The position numbers were made by a program, and so were the translations under genes. A stretch of DNA of 64,000 bases from Streptomyces viridiviolaceus. Its GTDB lineage: Bacteria > Actinomycetota > Actinomycetes > Streptomycetales > Streptomycetaceae. Below, one piece after another: positions 17,374-29,700 of this stretch. Location of the stretch: assembly GCF_014650995.1 (NCBI RefSeq), contig NZ_BMWA01000007.1:33899-97898 (forward strand). Reading direction: 5' to 3'. Position 1 is the first letter of the stretch, and every line of letters begins with the position of its first letter. Below the pieces are notes generated by a model. That model was given only the letters and a program-made list of their open reading frames with translations, was not told the DNA's origin and made no database searches.

Positions 17374-18147
17374 CTACCGGTCCCCGGGGTTGCGCCGCAG
17401 CAGATACGTGTCCATGATCCAGCCCTTGCGCTCCCGGGCCTCGGCGCGCAGCCGCTCGATGCGCGGTGCCGCCTCGGCGATCGGGCCGGAGGCGAGGATC
17501 TCGTCCGGGGTGCCTATGTAGGCGCCCCAGTAGATGTCGATGTCCTCCTGCGCGTACTGCCGGAAGGTCTGGTGGGCGTCGAGCATCACGACGACGTCGT
17601 CCACGCCCTCGGGGAAGCCCTCGGCGAGCCGCCGCCCGGTGGTGATCTGCACCGGCCGCGCGACGCGGTTCAGCCCGGTCCGGTGCCGGGCGACGAGCGC
17701 CGAGACACTGCTGATGCCGGGCACCACGTCGTACTCGAACTCCACCGTGCCCCGGTCGAGGATCTCCTCCAGGATGCCCAGCGTGCTGTCGTACAGCGCC
17801 GGGTCGCCCCACACCAGGAACGCGCCGCTCTCGTCCTCACCCAGCTCGTCGGCGATCAGCCGCTCGTAGATCCCGGCGCGGGCGCTGCGCCAGTCCCCCA
17901 CGGCCGGTGAGTACGCCGTGCCGCCGGCGGTCCGGTCCCGCTCGGGGTCACGCGCCTCGACGACGCGGTACGTCCCCTCCGGGACGTGCGCGTCCAGCAT
18001 GTCGCGCCTCAGCCGCACGAGGTCCGCCTTCACCTCGCCCTTGTCCAGGACGAAGAACACGTCCGTGCTCCGCAGCGCCCTGACCGCCTGCAGGGTCAGC
18101 TGGTCGGGGTCGCCCGCGCCGATACCGATGACATGAATCTTCCGCAC
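17374..18147 (-). CDS. cobF: Precorrin-6A synthase (deacetylating)
   Basis: This is a 257-residue tetrapyrrole methylase. The N-terminal IHVIGIGAGDPDQLTLQA is the family glycine-rich start, and LVWGDPALYDSTL and VVPGISSVSALVARH form the SAM-binding region. The length and the C-terminal GWIMDTYLLRRNPGDR fit CobF, which methylates C1 of precorrin-5 with loss of acetate to give precorrin-6A. The start is GTG at 18147. Together with cobK in this neighbourhood it supports aerobic cobalamin synthesis. The rest of the cob genes are outside the window. Confidence 0.92.
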   Translation of the reverse strand: MRKIHVIGIGAGDPDQLTLQAVRALRSTDVFFVLDKGEVKADLVRLRRDMLDAHVPEGTYRVVEARDPERDRTAGGTAYSPAVGDWRSARAGIYERLIADELGEDESGAFLVWGDPALYDSTLGILEEILDRGTVEFEYDVVPGISSVSALVARHRTGLNRVARPVQITTGRRLAEGFPEGVDDVVVMLDAHQTFRQYAQEDIDIYWGAYIGTPDEILASGPIAEAAPRIERLRAEARERKGWIMDTYLLRRNPGDR

Positions 18148-18195
18148 GCCCAGAGTCTGCCGTACGCCACCGACCGCGCCCCGGGCGGGCCGCCC

Positions 18196-18711
18196 TCAGC
18201 CCCGCAGCCGCGGCGCCCGCGCGCCCGCGTCCACCGGCTCACCGCGCTCCACGTCCCGCGCCAGCTCCCGGGCCCACCCCGCGAGCCGGACGGGATCCAG
18301 CCCGTACGGCCGCCCCCGCCCCGGCGCCGACTGCGCCCACTGCGCCACCGCCCCGGCGCCCCGCAGCAGCAGCCGGGCGCCGCCCGTGGCGTTCCCCCGG
18401 GCCGCGTGGGTGAGCCCCACGGCGAGCTGGGCGAGGCCCCGCCACAGCTCCCGCTCCTCCTCGGGGCCCGACTTCCAGGCGTCCTCGAAGACCTCGTGCG
18501 CGTGGAACGGCTTGCCCTCGTCCAGCAGCCGCTGCGCCTCGGCGACCGTCTCGTCGGGTGCGCGCACGACACCCTCGGGCTGGCGGGGGACGCCGTCCGC
18601 GCCGTACGGCAGGGGGCGGCCGAGGCCGTCCCGCGGCCGGGCGTTGCGGGCCCGCCCCTCCTCGTCGCGGTCCCGTGCGTCCACCGGTCGGTTCGGGGGT
18701 GTGCTGTCCAT
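18196..18711 (-). CDS. DUF309 family protein
   Basis: This 171-residue protein has the DUF309 core FHAHEVFEDAWKSGPEEERE followed by LWRGLAQLAVGLTHAARGN and GGARLLLRGAGAVAQWA, a small helical bundle with a conserved HxxxE/W motif. Function is unknown. The ATG at 18711 gives a family-like N-terminus; the frame remains open to 19086, but that extension is the antisense of tRNA-Pro and must be rejected. The gene ends 48 bp before the GTG of cobF on the same strand and may be the first gene of a short operon with it. Confidence 0.82.
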   Translation of the reverse strand: MDSTPPNRPVDARDRDEEGRARNARPRDGLGRPLPYGADGVPRQPEGVVRAPDETVAEAQRLLDEGKPFHAHEVFEDAWKSGPEEERELWRGLAQLAVGLTHAARGNATGGARLLLRGAGAVAQWAQSAPGRGRPYGLDPVRLAGWARELARDVERGEPVDAGARAPRLRG

Positions 18712-18826
18712 GGGGCGATTGTCCCTCTCCCGCCGCCCCTCCCGCCCCGCCCCTTTCGGCGTGGCCCGCGGTGTGGGGTAGAGTGCTGTCCGCGTGATCG
18801 CGCGGCTCGCCGTGTGGCGAGCGCAC

Positions 18827-18900
<74 letters not shown>

Positions 18901-18917
18901 CTCGTGAGAGTCGCAGG

Positions 18918-18957
18918 TCAAGGGCCGGTTTCGGAGGTTTCCGAAACCGGCCCTTGA
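18918..18957 (+). terminator. Strong hairpin terminator of tRNA-Pro
   Basis: An 18-bp perfect inverted repeat (18918-18935 with 18940-18957) has a GGTT loop and is followed by four T residues. It starts 18 bases after the tRNA, as in the first copy. Confidence 0.85.
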
Positions 18958-19131
18958 TTTTCTGGGGGCCAGTTGGCAGGGACCTGCGCAGCGGCAGATG
19001 CGGATCAGTTCCCGCGTCCTGAGAGCAGCCTTGATGGGCCATCGGTGCTGGTGGACACGGGCTCGGAGGACAGAGAACGAGACCATGCACCGAAGGCCCT
19101 TGGCCCAGTCCGCCAGTTTCTGTCAGCGGCC

Positions 19132-19398
19132 TCAGGCGGCGAACCCGGCGTCTCCCGGACAGGGCAGGCGATCAGCCACCCGCAACAGTGCGGCGCGTGA
19201 GGCGCTCACGACAGCCTCCGTGACGAAGAGGCCGGGAGCCGCCCCCGTTGGGCCGGCTCTCGAATACCCCTCCCTGATCAACGGGGCCGGACCGATGCGG
19301 ACGGTCGACGGGGATACGCCGAACTCCTCACCCAGCTCGGCGTACGACGGCAACTGCGCCAGCGGTGGTCACTTCCCCTCGGCGAGACGCTGACGCAT
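19132..19398 (-). pseudogene. Broken GntR-family regulator
   Basis: The reverse strand reads MRQRLAEGK, then a TGA stop (19369-19371), then in the same frame PPLAQLPSYAELGEEFGVSP and STVRIGPAPLIREGY. This is the winged helix-turn-helix of a GntR regulator (compare EGxWPPGxxLPS...ELxxxxGVSxxTVRxAL), with the stop where the family has Trp, so one base change (TGG to TGA) explains it. After the HTH the frame becomes atypical (SRAGPTGAAPGLFV). GntR regulators of this kind are frequent in actinobacterial integrative elements. Apart from this remnant, 18,958-19,748 holds nothing I can assign; the sequence around it looks decayed. Confidence 0.6.
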
Positions 19399-19748
19399 GG
19401 TCTTCTCGACGCGTCGCCGATGCCGGCCGGGCGGCAGCCTTCGCGGTCTCGCGCCGCAGGCGCATGCGGACGGGGCGGGTGCCGAGGCCGCATGGACAGA
19501 CCTGGCACGCACTGTCCTCCCAGTGCGGGGCTGCGGCGCGTCGCGTCGCGCAGGAGGCCGTGCAGCCGGGCGCATGCCTGTTCGGACAGCGAGGACGTTC
19601 GCCTGGGCAAGGATGCTGACCTGCCGCTTTCTGTCGCCGTTCGCCTCGTGTTCATTAGTTGAAGTAAGGCCCGACAGCGACATCAGCCGTCCGTGCCCCG
19701 TTGTACCCATAGGCCGCCAGGCCGGAAGACGCCAGAGGAGCGAGCTGG

Positions 19749-19937
19749 GTGTCCACGCTGTTCGACGAGCAGATCGTCTGCGCCTTGGCCGTCGCGATGC
19801 CGGACACCTCGCATGAAGGACTGAAGACGGTGGTCGCCCTCTTCGACGCCGCCGAGCAGGGCGCGACGCACACGACGTCACGTCGGGACGCCCACCTGGA
19901 GGAAGGCGGCGGAAAGGGCGGCGGGGGTCGTCGGTAG
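19749..19937 (+). CDS. Small ORF coupled to the giant gene
   Basis: This is a 62-residue ORF starting GTG at 19749 with a good ribosome-binding site (AGAGGAG, eight bases upstream). It begins MSTLFDEQIVCALAVAMPDT, continues with a helical segment (GLKTVVALFDAAEQGA) and ends in a Gly/Arg-rich tail. Its stop TAG overlaps the GTG of the giant gene (TAGTG), which would couple their translation. I recognise no family. It could be a leader peptide that lets ribosomes enter the giant message, a small secretion partner, or a remnant. There is no WxG motif, so it is not an ordinary EsxA/B protein. Confidence 0.45.
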   Translation: MSTLFDEQIVCALAVAMPDTSHEGLKTVVALFDAAEQGATHTTSRRDAHLEEGGGKGGGGRR

Positions 19938-20750
19938 TGGCTCACGTTCCCGAGCCGCTCCGCTGGGCGGCCTATCTCACCGGCACGGAACTGCCGAAGG
20001 CGGACCCGGACGGGCTCCGCCGGCAGGGGCAGATCTGGGCCGACCTGGGCCGGCAGGTCCAGAGCATGGTGAGCGAGGTCAACGCCGTCAACGCCGTAGT
20101 GCAGGGGCACATCAACGGTGACCCCGCTGAGGCGTTCAGCGACTACATACGGCAGTTGAACAGCACGCTGCCGGCGCTGGCCCGGGCCGCGGACAACCTG
20201 CAGATCATGAGCGACGACTTCGCCCTGCAGGTCGAGCACGCGACCAACCTGGTGATCGCGATGCTTTCGTGGATGCTGGTGGAGTTGGCGTTCCTGGCCA
20301 ACTCGCTGTTCGGCCTGGCGGCGGTGCCGGCGCTGATCACGGGCGTGCGCGCGGTGATCATGGCGATCCTGCGGCGGCTGCTGATGTCGACGGCGGTCGG
20401 CGCGGGCGTGATGACCGGTCTGGAGACCCTGCTCCAGACGATCGAGATCCTCCAGGGCCACCGCAAGCACCTCGACCCGAAAGCCATCAAGGACATGGCG
20501 GTCGGGGGCGCGATCGGCGGCGCGGCGTTCGGCGCGCTGTCCGGACTGGGCCGGGTGGTGGCGCCGCGCGCCTCCAACTCCCTCATCGGCCGTGGTGCGA
20601 TCGGCGGTGTGGCCGGTGTGACCGGCGGCATCGGGGCCGCCGCGGCCACCGGCGGTGAGATCGACCCGGGGCTGGCGTTCCTCGGGGGTGCGGCGGGCGC
20701 CGTACTCGGGATGCCGGGCGGTGGCGGGGGACGGCGGCAGGACGAGAACA
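19937..20750 (+). other. Domain: WXG100/CpnT-like head with hydrophobic segments
   Basis: Residues 1-105 are amphipathic helices: PEPLRWAAYLTGTELPKA, GQIWADLGRQVQSMVSEVN and FSDYIRQLNSTLPALARAAD. They resemble the WXG100-like N-terminal domain of CpnT-type secreted toxins. Next come strongly hydrophobic stretches (LSWMLVELAFLANSLFGLA, then VRAVIMAILRRLLMSTAVG) and two Gly/Ala-rich segments (VGGAIGGAAFGALSGLG and FLGGAAGAVLGMPGGG). In family terms this head targets the protein to a type VII system, and the hydrophobic part may interact with membranes. Confidence 0.65.
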
Positions 20751-23700
20751 TCGCGATCTCCAACCTGGCGAAGACGGTCCAGTCGGTATCCGACGGCCAC
20801 TCGCTCACGGACCCGGCCACGGGTATCGGCCCCGGTGGGCCGAAGGGTTCCCCGACCGCCGGCCCGGTGACCCCGGTGGCGCCGCCCTCGGGCGGAACGG
20901 CCGACGGGGGCACGGGTATGTCCGGTGCGTCCGGAAGGGGCTCGGCGGGCACCGCCGAGCCCGTCCCCGGCGCACCTGGCGAGGCCGACGGCACATCCGG
21001 TGTGATGCCCGGCGGTGCGGCCGGTACGACGCCCGGCGGTTCGTCAGGTGTGATGCCCGCTGGTGGCACGGGCGGCGGCCCGGGGGCCGGGCTCTCCGGT
21101 GAGGTGAGTGCGCCTGTTCCCGCAGGTGCGGGCGCGGGTACTCGTGGTCCGGATGCGGCCGCCGGGGGTGTGGGGGGCGCTCGGGAAGGGCTGCCGGGCT
21201 TCGAGGAGCCCCCGCTCGCCGCGGCCGGGGGCCCCGATGGTGTGCCGGGTCGGGCCGAGACCGGCGCTGGTGCTCCGGGGGGCGCGGGCACCGTGCCACC
21301 GGGCACGGCTGCGGCCCCGAACGGCAGCGGTGCCGGCGCTGGTGCCGGTGTGCGTACGGAGCCGGCGGCGCCGGGACCGGTGAGGCAGGGCGCGGACGGC
21401 GGAGGGGCAGGACCCGGTACGGGCGTGCCGGAGGGGGCCTCGACGGTACGGTCCGGCACGCACGCGGAGAACACGCCTGCCGCGACGACCACGGTGACCG
21501 GCGACCTCGGCCCCGGGACGACCGTGCCGGCCAGGGGCCCGGAAACGGGTAGCGAGGTGGGACCCACCGGCGCGAGCGGCCCCGGGGCGGGTGTCACGGG
21601 CGGCACCTCCGGGACCAGGGGACCTGAGACCGGGGTCGTGGGTGGGTCTTCCGGGGGTTCCGGAGCCGGAGTCGCGGGTGGGTCTTCTGGAGTCAGGGGT
21701 CCTGAGGCCATGGTCACGGCCGGGTCTTCCGCGGCGAGGGGTGCCGAGGCGAACGGCACGAGTGGGCCCTCCGGGAGCGGGAGGGTTCAGGCCGGGATCA
21801 CTCCGGCCGGGTTCCCGGAGTCCGGGAGCCCCGGGGGGCGTGCCGGGGAGACGGCGCCGCCCGTCACCACCGCGCACCCGGCCGGTGCCGACGGCGGACC
21901 GGCCCGCGTGGCCGGACCGTACGCGGCGACGGCGGGCGACGGTGTCTCGGTCGCGCCGCCCGCGCGAACCACCGAGCAGGGTCCGGTCACCGCCGGTGCC
22001 GCCGACGCACCGTCGGCCCGCGGCGTCGCCGCCGGGCCCGCGGAGGCCCGGGGGGACGCCGGGACGACGACCGCACCGGCGACGGTCGCGCCCGCCGGCC
22101 GCGCCGACGCGCCGGCCGCCGCCGCACGGCAGGACGGTCCGGCCGCCGGTACGGCCGACACCGGAGCCGGCCCGGCCGGAAACAGCGCGCCGACGAGGCA
22201 GCCCGGCACCGCCCAGCCCGGCTCCTCCACCGGTACGCCCAGCGCGTCGGGCGAGCCGTCGCCCGTACGTACGACGACGTCGGCCCCGGCCGACGGGCGC
22301 ACCGCACCCGGTGCCCCGCGAGCCGGGACCGCGGAGGGCGGCGCGGCACCCGCCGCCCGCACACAGGCTTCCCCGGCTCCGCCCACGGCGGCGGGGGGCG
22401 GGAGCGGTCCCGGAAGTGGCTCGCCCACGGGGCGCGTCGACGCGGGCACCGTCACGCCGGGCGGGTCGCGTCAGGCCGGGAGTGCCGGGGTGTCCGGTGG
22501 ACGCACCGAGGGTTCCGGCGGCGTCCCGGACCCGTCGGCCCGGCCGGCCGCACCGGGCGGCGGAGCCGGCAGCGGCACACGGGTCGGCGGCGATCCCGCG
22601 CCGGTGCGTGACACGGCGACGGCACAGCCGGGCGCGACGAGCCGCACGGGCGCGGACCCGCGACCCGCGACGGCGGGCGGCCCGGTGCCGGACGGATCCC
22701 GTACGGCGGACGCGGCGGCCGGCGGCGAGGCACGCCCCGGCGCCGCGACGAGCCGCACCGGCGCGGATCCGCGACCCGCGACGGCGGGCGGCCCGGTGCC
22801 GGACGGATCCCGTACGGCGGCCGGTGGCGAGGCACGCCCCGGCACCCCCACCGGCACCCGGACCGAGCCGCAGGCCCCGCGCACCACGCCCACGGGCCGG
22901 TCGGCCGAACCGGCCGGCGCCGGCGCCCGGGAGGACCGGGGCGGAGCCCCGGACACCAGGCCCCGGACACAGACCCCGGCACCGGAGGACACGCCGCAGC
23001 GCCCGGCCCAGACCGGAGCGCCGGACAGTTCGGCCCCGCGCGCCACGGACACCTCGCCCACGCGCACCACAGGAACCCCGCCCGCCCGCGTCCCGGAGGC
23101 CAAGGCGCCGGGCCCGCGTACGCAGGACAGTTCCACCACGCGCGTCCCGGAGACATCGTCCGCACGCACCACGGACAGTCCGTCCCCGCGCACCACCGCG
23201 ACTCCGTCCGCGCACCCCGCTGAAGCCCCGGCCCCCCGCCCCGCGGACAGTGCGGCACCTGGTACCGCCGGGACCCCGTCCCCGCGTGTCACCGAGACAC
23301 CAGCTCCCCGCCCCGCCGAGACTGCGTCGGCGCACCGGAGCGACGACGCCGAAGCTCCGCGCAGCGATGAAGGCCGTGACGGGAGTGACGGTGGGGAGCG
23401 GCCACCGGGCGAGGTGGCGCCCGTGGTGCGGCTGCGTCCGGAACTGGCGGAGCCGTACGTCTTCCGGGGCGACGACCCCGTGCTCGCCGGGAGGTGGCAC
23501 ACCGAGCGGGAGACGGTGATCAGCGACCACCGGAGCCGGTTCGAGGTCGAACAGGAGGCGAACCAGCGGGTCCGGGCGGCCTTCGCCGACCACCTGAACA
23601 ACCCCGCTCCCGTGCACCGCCGTCCGGACACCGACGCCCTGGCGGAGAGTTCCTCCGGCGAGGGTGACGGACAGCCTCGCCCGGCACTGCCACACGTGGA

Positions 23701-26700
23701 GCGGTCCGACGACGGCGGGTTCCAGCTGCTCGAGGGCCACGAGGGCCCGTCCGCCGGGGCGAGAGCGCGCATGGAGCAGTCCGACGGCGACTACCTGCTG
23801 CTCACCGAGGGCGGCGAACCACCGCCCCGGGCGCGGGCGGTGGCGGAGGCCTGGCGCCAGGAGGTCAAGGACTGGTTCGACGAGCGCTGGCACGCCGACT
23901 ACGAGGAGTACCGGCGCGGCGACCTCACCCGGGCGGAGTTCACGTCCCGCTTCGAGCAATTGACCGCCGGGCTGCGGGACGACTTCGAGATCACGGCCGC
24001 CGCGCGCCTGGTGCGCAGGTCGGCGCTGGAGTCGTTCGACCGGCTGACCGGCGCCGACCGCCCCGAGCTGCGGCGCGGTGATCACCAGGTCATGGAGGAG
24101 GGCCTGCGCGAACGCCTGGAGGCGGGCCGTGACCGTGCGCCGCTGGACGAGCAGGGGTCCTCCCTGCCGGAGCCGGTGCTGACCCGCGCCCGTGAACGCT
24201 TCGCCGCCGAGGCGGTGGCCGAGGTGTACCTGCTCGCCCAGAGGCACCGCGAGGACGGGGACCTGGGCTCCGAGGGGATCGACTGGCCGCGGCTGCACGA
24301 CGAGTTCGACGCGGGGATGCGGGAGCTGACGCAGGGCCTGCGGAACCGTCTCGAACTGGAGGCGGTCGCTCACGACTTCTTCGTACGGGCCACGGACGCG
24401 GCGGGCGTCGAACGGCCCGTGCCCCGCGGCGCCGACGACCCGGAGGGGCAGGCAGTCCGCGGCGCCGACGACGCGAAGGACGAGCCGCCTGTCTCGTGGG
24501 TGGACCGGGCCCGCGAGGACCTGCTCGCCGAGTTCGACGACCTCACCCGCGCCCTCCCCGGCGACGACCGTCTCCTCGCCCGCCGCGCGTCCTACGACGA
24601 GTGGCTGGAGCGGCGGCCGGCCATGGAGTCGCTCCTCGCCGACCTGCCCGGACGCTGGGAGGCCCGGCTGCGGGCCATGGACGCCGAGGAGGGACTGCGG
24701 GGCCGGGCCGAGGAGCACGTCGGGGCGGCGCGCGCCCAGTGGCTGGCCGCGAACGGGCGTGACCCCGTGGAGATGGCCGCGGTCGACACCGAGGCGGTCG
24801 TCGCCGGTCACCGTGCGGACCTGACCGCCGAGGGCGAGCGCATCCTGGCCGGGCGGGAGCCGCGGGAGCTGACCGCGGAGGAGTGGAACGCCTACATGGA
24901 CCGGATGCGACAGGCCCACGACACGCTCGTGGAACAGCTGCCGACCCGTCTGGACTTCCAGGCCGGCCTGGAGCGCGCGCTCGTCGAGGCGGACCTGATG
25001 ATCGAGCGGCTGGACGCGGAGGGACCCGGTGTCCAGCGCGCCCGCGAGGGACTGCGCGAGGACGTCACCCGGGTCTTCGGTGAACTGGCCGGCCGCGCAG
25101 AGAACGGCGGCTGGGGACCGGACCGGGTGGCGGCCGGTGAGGCAGTCTTCCTGCGCGAGTACCTGCCGGTGGCGCAGCGCTCACTGCCGCACCGGGTCGA
25201 GCTGGAGTACGGCATGGCGCGCGCCCTCGGCGAGGGCGGAGAGAGCTTCCACCGGCTGACTGCCGAACGCAGCAAGCTGACCGAGCGCGAGCACCGCCGC
25301 TACGACGTGGAGGAAAAGACCCACGACCGGCTCGCCGAGGAGTTCCGGGGCGACTGGATGCGCCGCTACCACGACGTCTACGGCCCCTCCGAACGCGATG
25401 TGCGGGCCTGGCTGCAGCGTGAGCGGGAGAACGGCGACACCTTCGGCAGCACGGTCCGTTCCGAGTGGGAGGCCCTGCGGGACGAGACCGCGAAGCCGTA
25501 CGACGCCGCCGGGCGGACCCGTGCGGAGGCGGACGCCCTCGCCGCGGGTCAGCGGACCAGGCGGGAGAATCATGCCTGGCGGCAGCAGATGGCCGCCAAC
25601 TTCCAGAGCTTCCTCGGCAAGGGAGCAGTGCTGGAGGAGCTGGCCGGCGCGTCCGGGATCCGGCCCGAGGACATCCGCTCCGCCCAGGTGCGGACCGAGT
25701 ACCGGCAGGGCCTCGCGGAGCTGCGGAGCTGGTTCTCCCATGAGTGGGACGCCGCCGCCCGAACCGCCTCGCCGGAGGGCGAGAGCGCGGTCCGCGCGGC
25801 GCTGGCCGACGAGGCACGGCAGCGCCGGCAGGCGCTCGGCGAGCAGACCCGCGGGCGGGACGAGGCGTACGCGGCCTGGGCGGACAGCCCGGCCTGGAAC
25901 CTCGACCTCGCCCGCCTGGAGATCACCCGCGCCCCCTTCGAGGAGAGCCCGCGCCCCGGCGACGGCCCGGGCCCCGCGGGCGCCCGGGACGCCGAGGGGG
26001 ACACGCAGCTCCAGGCACAGATCGAGGCCCGGCAACTGCCGGCCCGCCAGGAATCGGCACCCGCGCCCGCGAGCACCACGGCCCGCCCCACCGGCACCGG
26101 CGAGACCGCCGTCCAGCTCCGGCAGGAGCTGCCGCGCGTGGACGCCCCGACGTCCGAGGCGCTCGCAGGGTTGGGGCGTACCGTCGAGGTCCGGGACCGG
26201 GCCCACGGGGAGTTCGAGACCCGGCTCGCCGACTTCCCCGAGCTGCGCACCGCCGGGGCGGCCGACCGGCTGGCCGCCGTCCGCGAGACGTTCGCCGACG
26301 CATGGGCCCGGGACCGTACCGCCGCCCTGGCGGACCTGGACACCCAGCTCGCGGCCACCCGCGACGAACTCGCCGCGCGCGAGCGGGCACGGCAGCTCTT
26401 CGACCGCGAGGTCGCCACCGTCCTGTCCGGCAACGGCATCCCCGCGACGTCCTTCGCCGTGGCCTCCTCCGCCACGGCCTTCACCGCCTCGTCGCAGGCC
26501 GAGGCGCTGGCCGGGGAGTTCCAGGACGTCATGGCCGGCCGGCCGGCCACCGACAGGGCCCCCGCGCCGGTGGAGGAGTTCCGTCAGCGGTACGCCGAGG
26601 CGCACACGGCGTGGGCGGCCGACCGGCAGGCCCGCGCTGCCTTCGACGCCGCGCTGCGCACCACCGGCCCGAACGGCGAGCGCGTCGACCTTGCCGATGG

Positions 26701-29700
26701 CCGGGCCCAGTGGAACACCTCTGTGCGGCGCTGGTACGAGGGCCGGCTCACGGTCCTGCGGACCCAGTTCGCCGCGGAGTGGACCGAGGCGTCCGCCGTG
26801 CCGGACGCCGAGGAGCGCCGGCAGCGCCTCGACCGGCTGGCCGACGAGTTCCGCCGGGCCGCCGTGCACCAGCAGGACCGGGCGCCCGCCGTGGCCGGCC
26901 AGCACCGTCTGCTCATGGAGCAGACCGCCCGGTTCACCGCCGACCCGGCCTGGAACAGCGACCTGACCGCCTGGTACGAGCAGCAGCGCCGCACGCTCGC
27001 CGAGCCCCTGGCCGCCCACCTCGACCTGTACGGACCGCAGGTCCGCACCGACGCCGTCGCCCGCTTCGACGCCCAGGCCGAGGCCCTGCACGCGGTGGCC
27101 GAGGCCCGGCACAAGGCCCACCAGGACTTCGCCCGGCTCCTGCAGGACCGCCCCCGGGGCACTGTGCGGATGAGTCACGCGGCCACCGCCGACTGGGCCC
27201 GGCACCACATCGACTCGCTCCGCGCGGCCTACGTCCAGGCCGCCACCACCGCCATCACCACCGCGTCGCTCCGGCCCGCCGAGGACACCCGGGCCCAGGG
27301 CACCGCTTCCGCCCAGGTCACCACCCCGGCTGTGGAGTTCGTCCCGCCCCCGGCCCATGCCGACGCCCGCGACTGGCGTACCACCGCCTGGCACACGGCC
27401 CAGCAAAACCTGCACCTGCGCTACGCGGACCTGCTGGCGCGGGCCCGCACCGGCCAGGAGCCGCCGGCGGACGCCTCCCGCACCGAGGCCGGCGCGCTCG
27501 ACGAGGAGTTCTGGCGCTGGTCGCGCGAGGAGGCGCCCGGGCTGACCGAGGACCAGCTCACCGCCGTCCGGGAACGGGTCCGAGCGGACCACGGCCGCAT
27601 CACCGAGGCCGTCACCGCCGGCCCGCCGCCGGCCGGGACGGAACTGCGGGACGCCTTCACTGTGGCGGCGGCCCGGGAGATCGGCCTGGGCCGCGGCGAG
27701 GAGGTGTTCACGCGCGCCTTCCGAGCGTGGGGGGAGCGGGTCGCCGCCACCTGGCGCGGCCGGCTGGACGACGGCACACCGGCCCCGTTCGCACTGACCG
27801 AGGACCTTGCCACCGCCGTCCGTGAGCGGGCCGCCGCAGGCTTCCGCGAGCGGTGGGACGAGGCACTGCGCGACGCCCTCGCCGGCACCGACCCCCGCAC
27901 CGCCATGAACGACGCGATACGGCGGGCGAGCAGGCGGCTGCGCGCCCTGGGCGACGACCTGCCCGCCGAGTTCGACCGGCACGCGCTGCTCCACGGCCAG
28001 CTCGACCGGCTCCGCGACCGGGCCGAGGAGGTGGCGGCGTCCCTCCACGACCACCTCGACCAGGAGGGCCGTGAGCTGCTGGCCGCGTTCGACGCCGAGG
28101 ACACCGTCGTCTCCGGGCCGGGCCGGAGACGGGTCCTGGACGACGCCGGCCGCGCGCTGCGCGAGGCGTTCGACCGCACCTTCCCCACCGGCCGGAGCGC
28201 GGCCGGAACCGTCTCCGAGGCCCGCCCGCTGCCCTCGGCGTGGCAGGAGCGGCTCGGCGCGACGCTGACCGAACTGCCCGGACGCCTCGCGCGGCAGGCG
28301 GTCCGCGAGGCGGAGATCGTCCGCGCGCGCGAGGCCGTGACCGAGGCCGCCGCCTCCTGGGCCGAGTCCGGTCCCGAGGTGGGCGCCGCGTTCCTGGACC
28401 GCTTCCCGGTGGACTTCGGCCAGTTGCGGCCGATGCTCCGCCAGGAACTGGACGTGACGGTCGCCGCGACCGTCAACCACCGCTTCGACCAGGTCGTCGC
28501 CGTCGACACCTCCGGGGCGACGGGGACCTGGCGGGAGCAGTGGCGCACCGCGTACGAGGAACTGACCGACCCCGCCCGGCTGCACATCTGGCTCACCGTG
28601 CGGCACGCCCGAGACCAGGTGAACGCCGTCTCCCGCCGCCTCTTCGACGAACAGCTCCGGCGCCGGGCCGAGACCGGGAGGACGCTGAGCGACGCCGACG
28701 CCGCCCGCGTCCGGGCCGGCCTGGACGAGCGGCTGCTCGCCACCTTCGACGCCCTGTTCACGGCCCGTCCCGTCACCCAGGAAGAACTGCCGGGCCTGCT
28801 GCGGCGCTGGGACACCGTCCTGGCCGACCAGGCCCGCGCCCTCCCCGCCCACCTCGACTTCGAGTCCACCGTCGGCCCGGCGCTGCACGCGGCGGCCCAC
28901 TCCTTCGAGTCGCTGCGCGGAGAGACGGAGACCACCGGGGAACGGCCGGCCGAACTCGCCGACGACTTCCGCGAGGACTTCCTGGCCGCCTACGGGCTGC
29001 TGTGGGCGCCACAGGCCCTCTCCACCTCCTGGTCCGCCCACGAGGCGGCGTACGCGGACTCCTTCACCGCCGGCCTCACCGCCGCCCGCCTGCGCGCACT
29101 CGACACCGCCCCCGGCCGCACTACCTCCGAGACGTCCGAGGCGGCGGAGGCACGGCTGCGACGGGAGTACGGGGAGACCGCGTTCCGGGAGCTGTGGGAC
29201 GAGGCGGACGCCCTGCTGCGGCCCGCCCTGCTCATCGGGCGTGACCCGGAAACGGTCGCCCTGCGGGAGACACAGCACCGGGCGATGCTCCGGATCATTG
29301 AGGTCCTCGGCCGGGCCGAGGACGAGCCGCGGACCTGGGCACGGGCCAGAGCACTGGCGGACACGCTGGCGGCGGGCCGACCCGGCATCCGCTCGGCACG
29401 GCGAGGACTGCGGGGCGGTGTGCCGCCGGCCTCGTGGACCACGGCGCCGACTGCGGCGGGGCAGGCTCCGGCGGAGACGGAAGCCTCGAGGCAGCGCCGG
29501 GAGCAGCTGTGGCGTTCCAGGCCATGGAGCACCGCACCGAACCCGATGCCGGGGCGATCCGCGCCCGTCGACGACGTGCTGACGCCAGGCCAGAAGAAGT
29601 CGCTCTTCGCCGAGCTGAGAGGACTGGGACCTGACGCGCAGCATGGCATCACGACGTTCGGGACGGTCGCCGACCTGGTGGACCGCGCAGTCGGCCTCCG

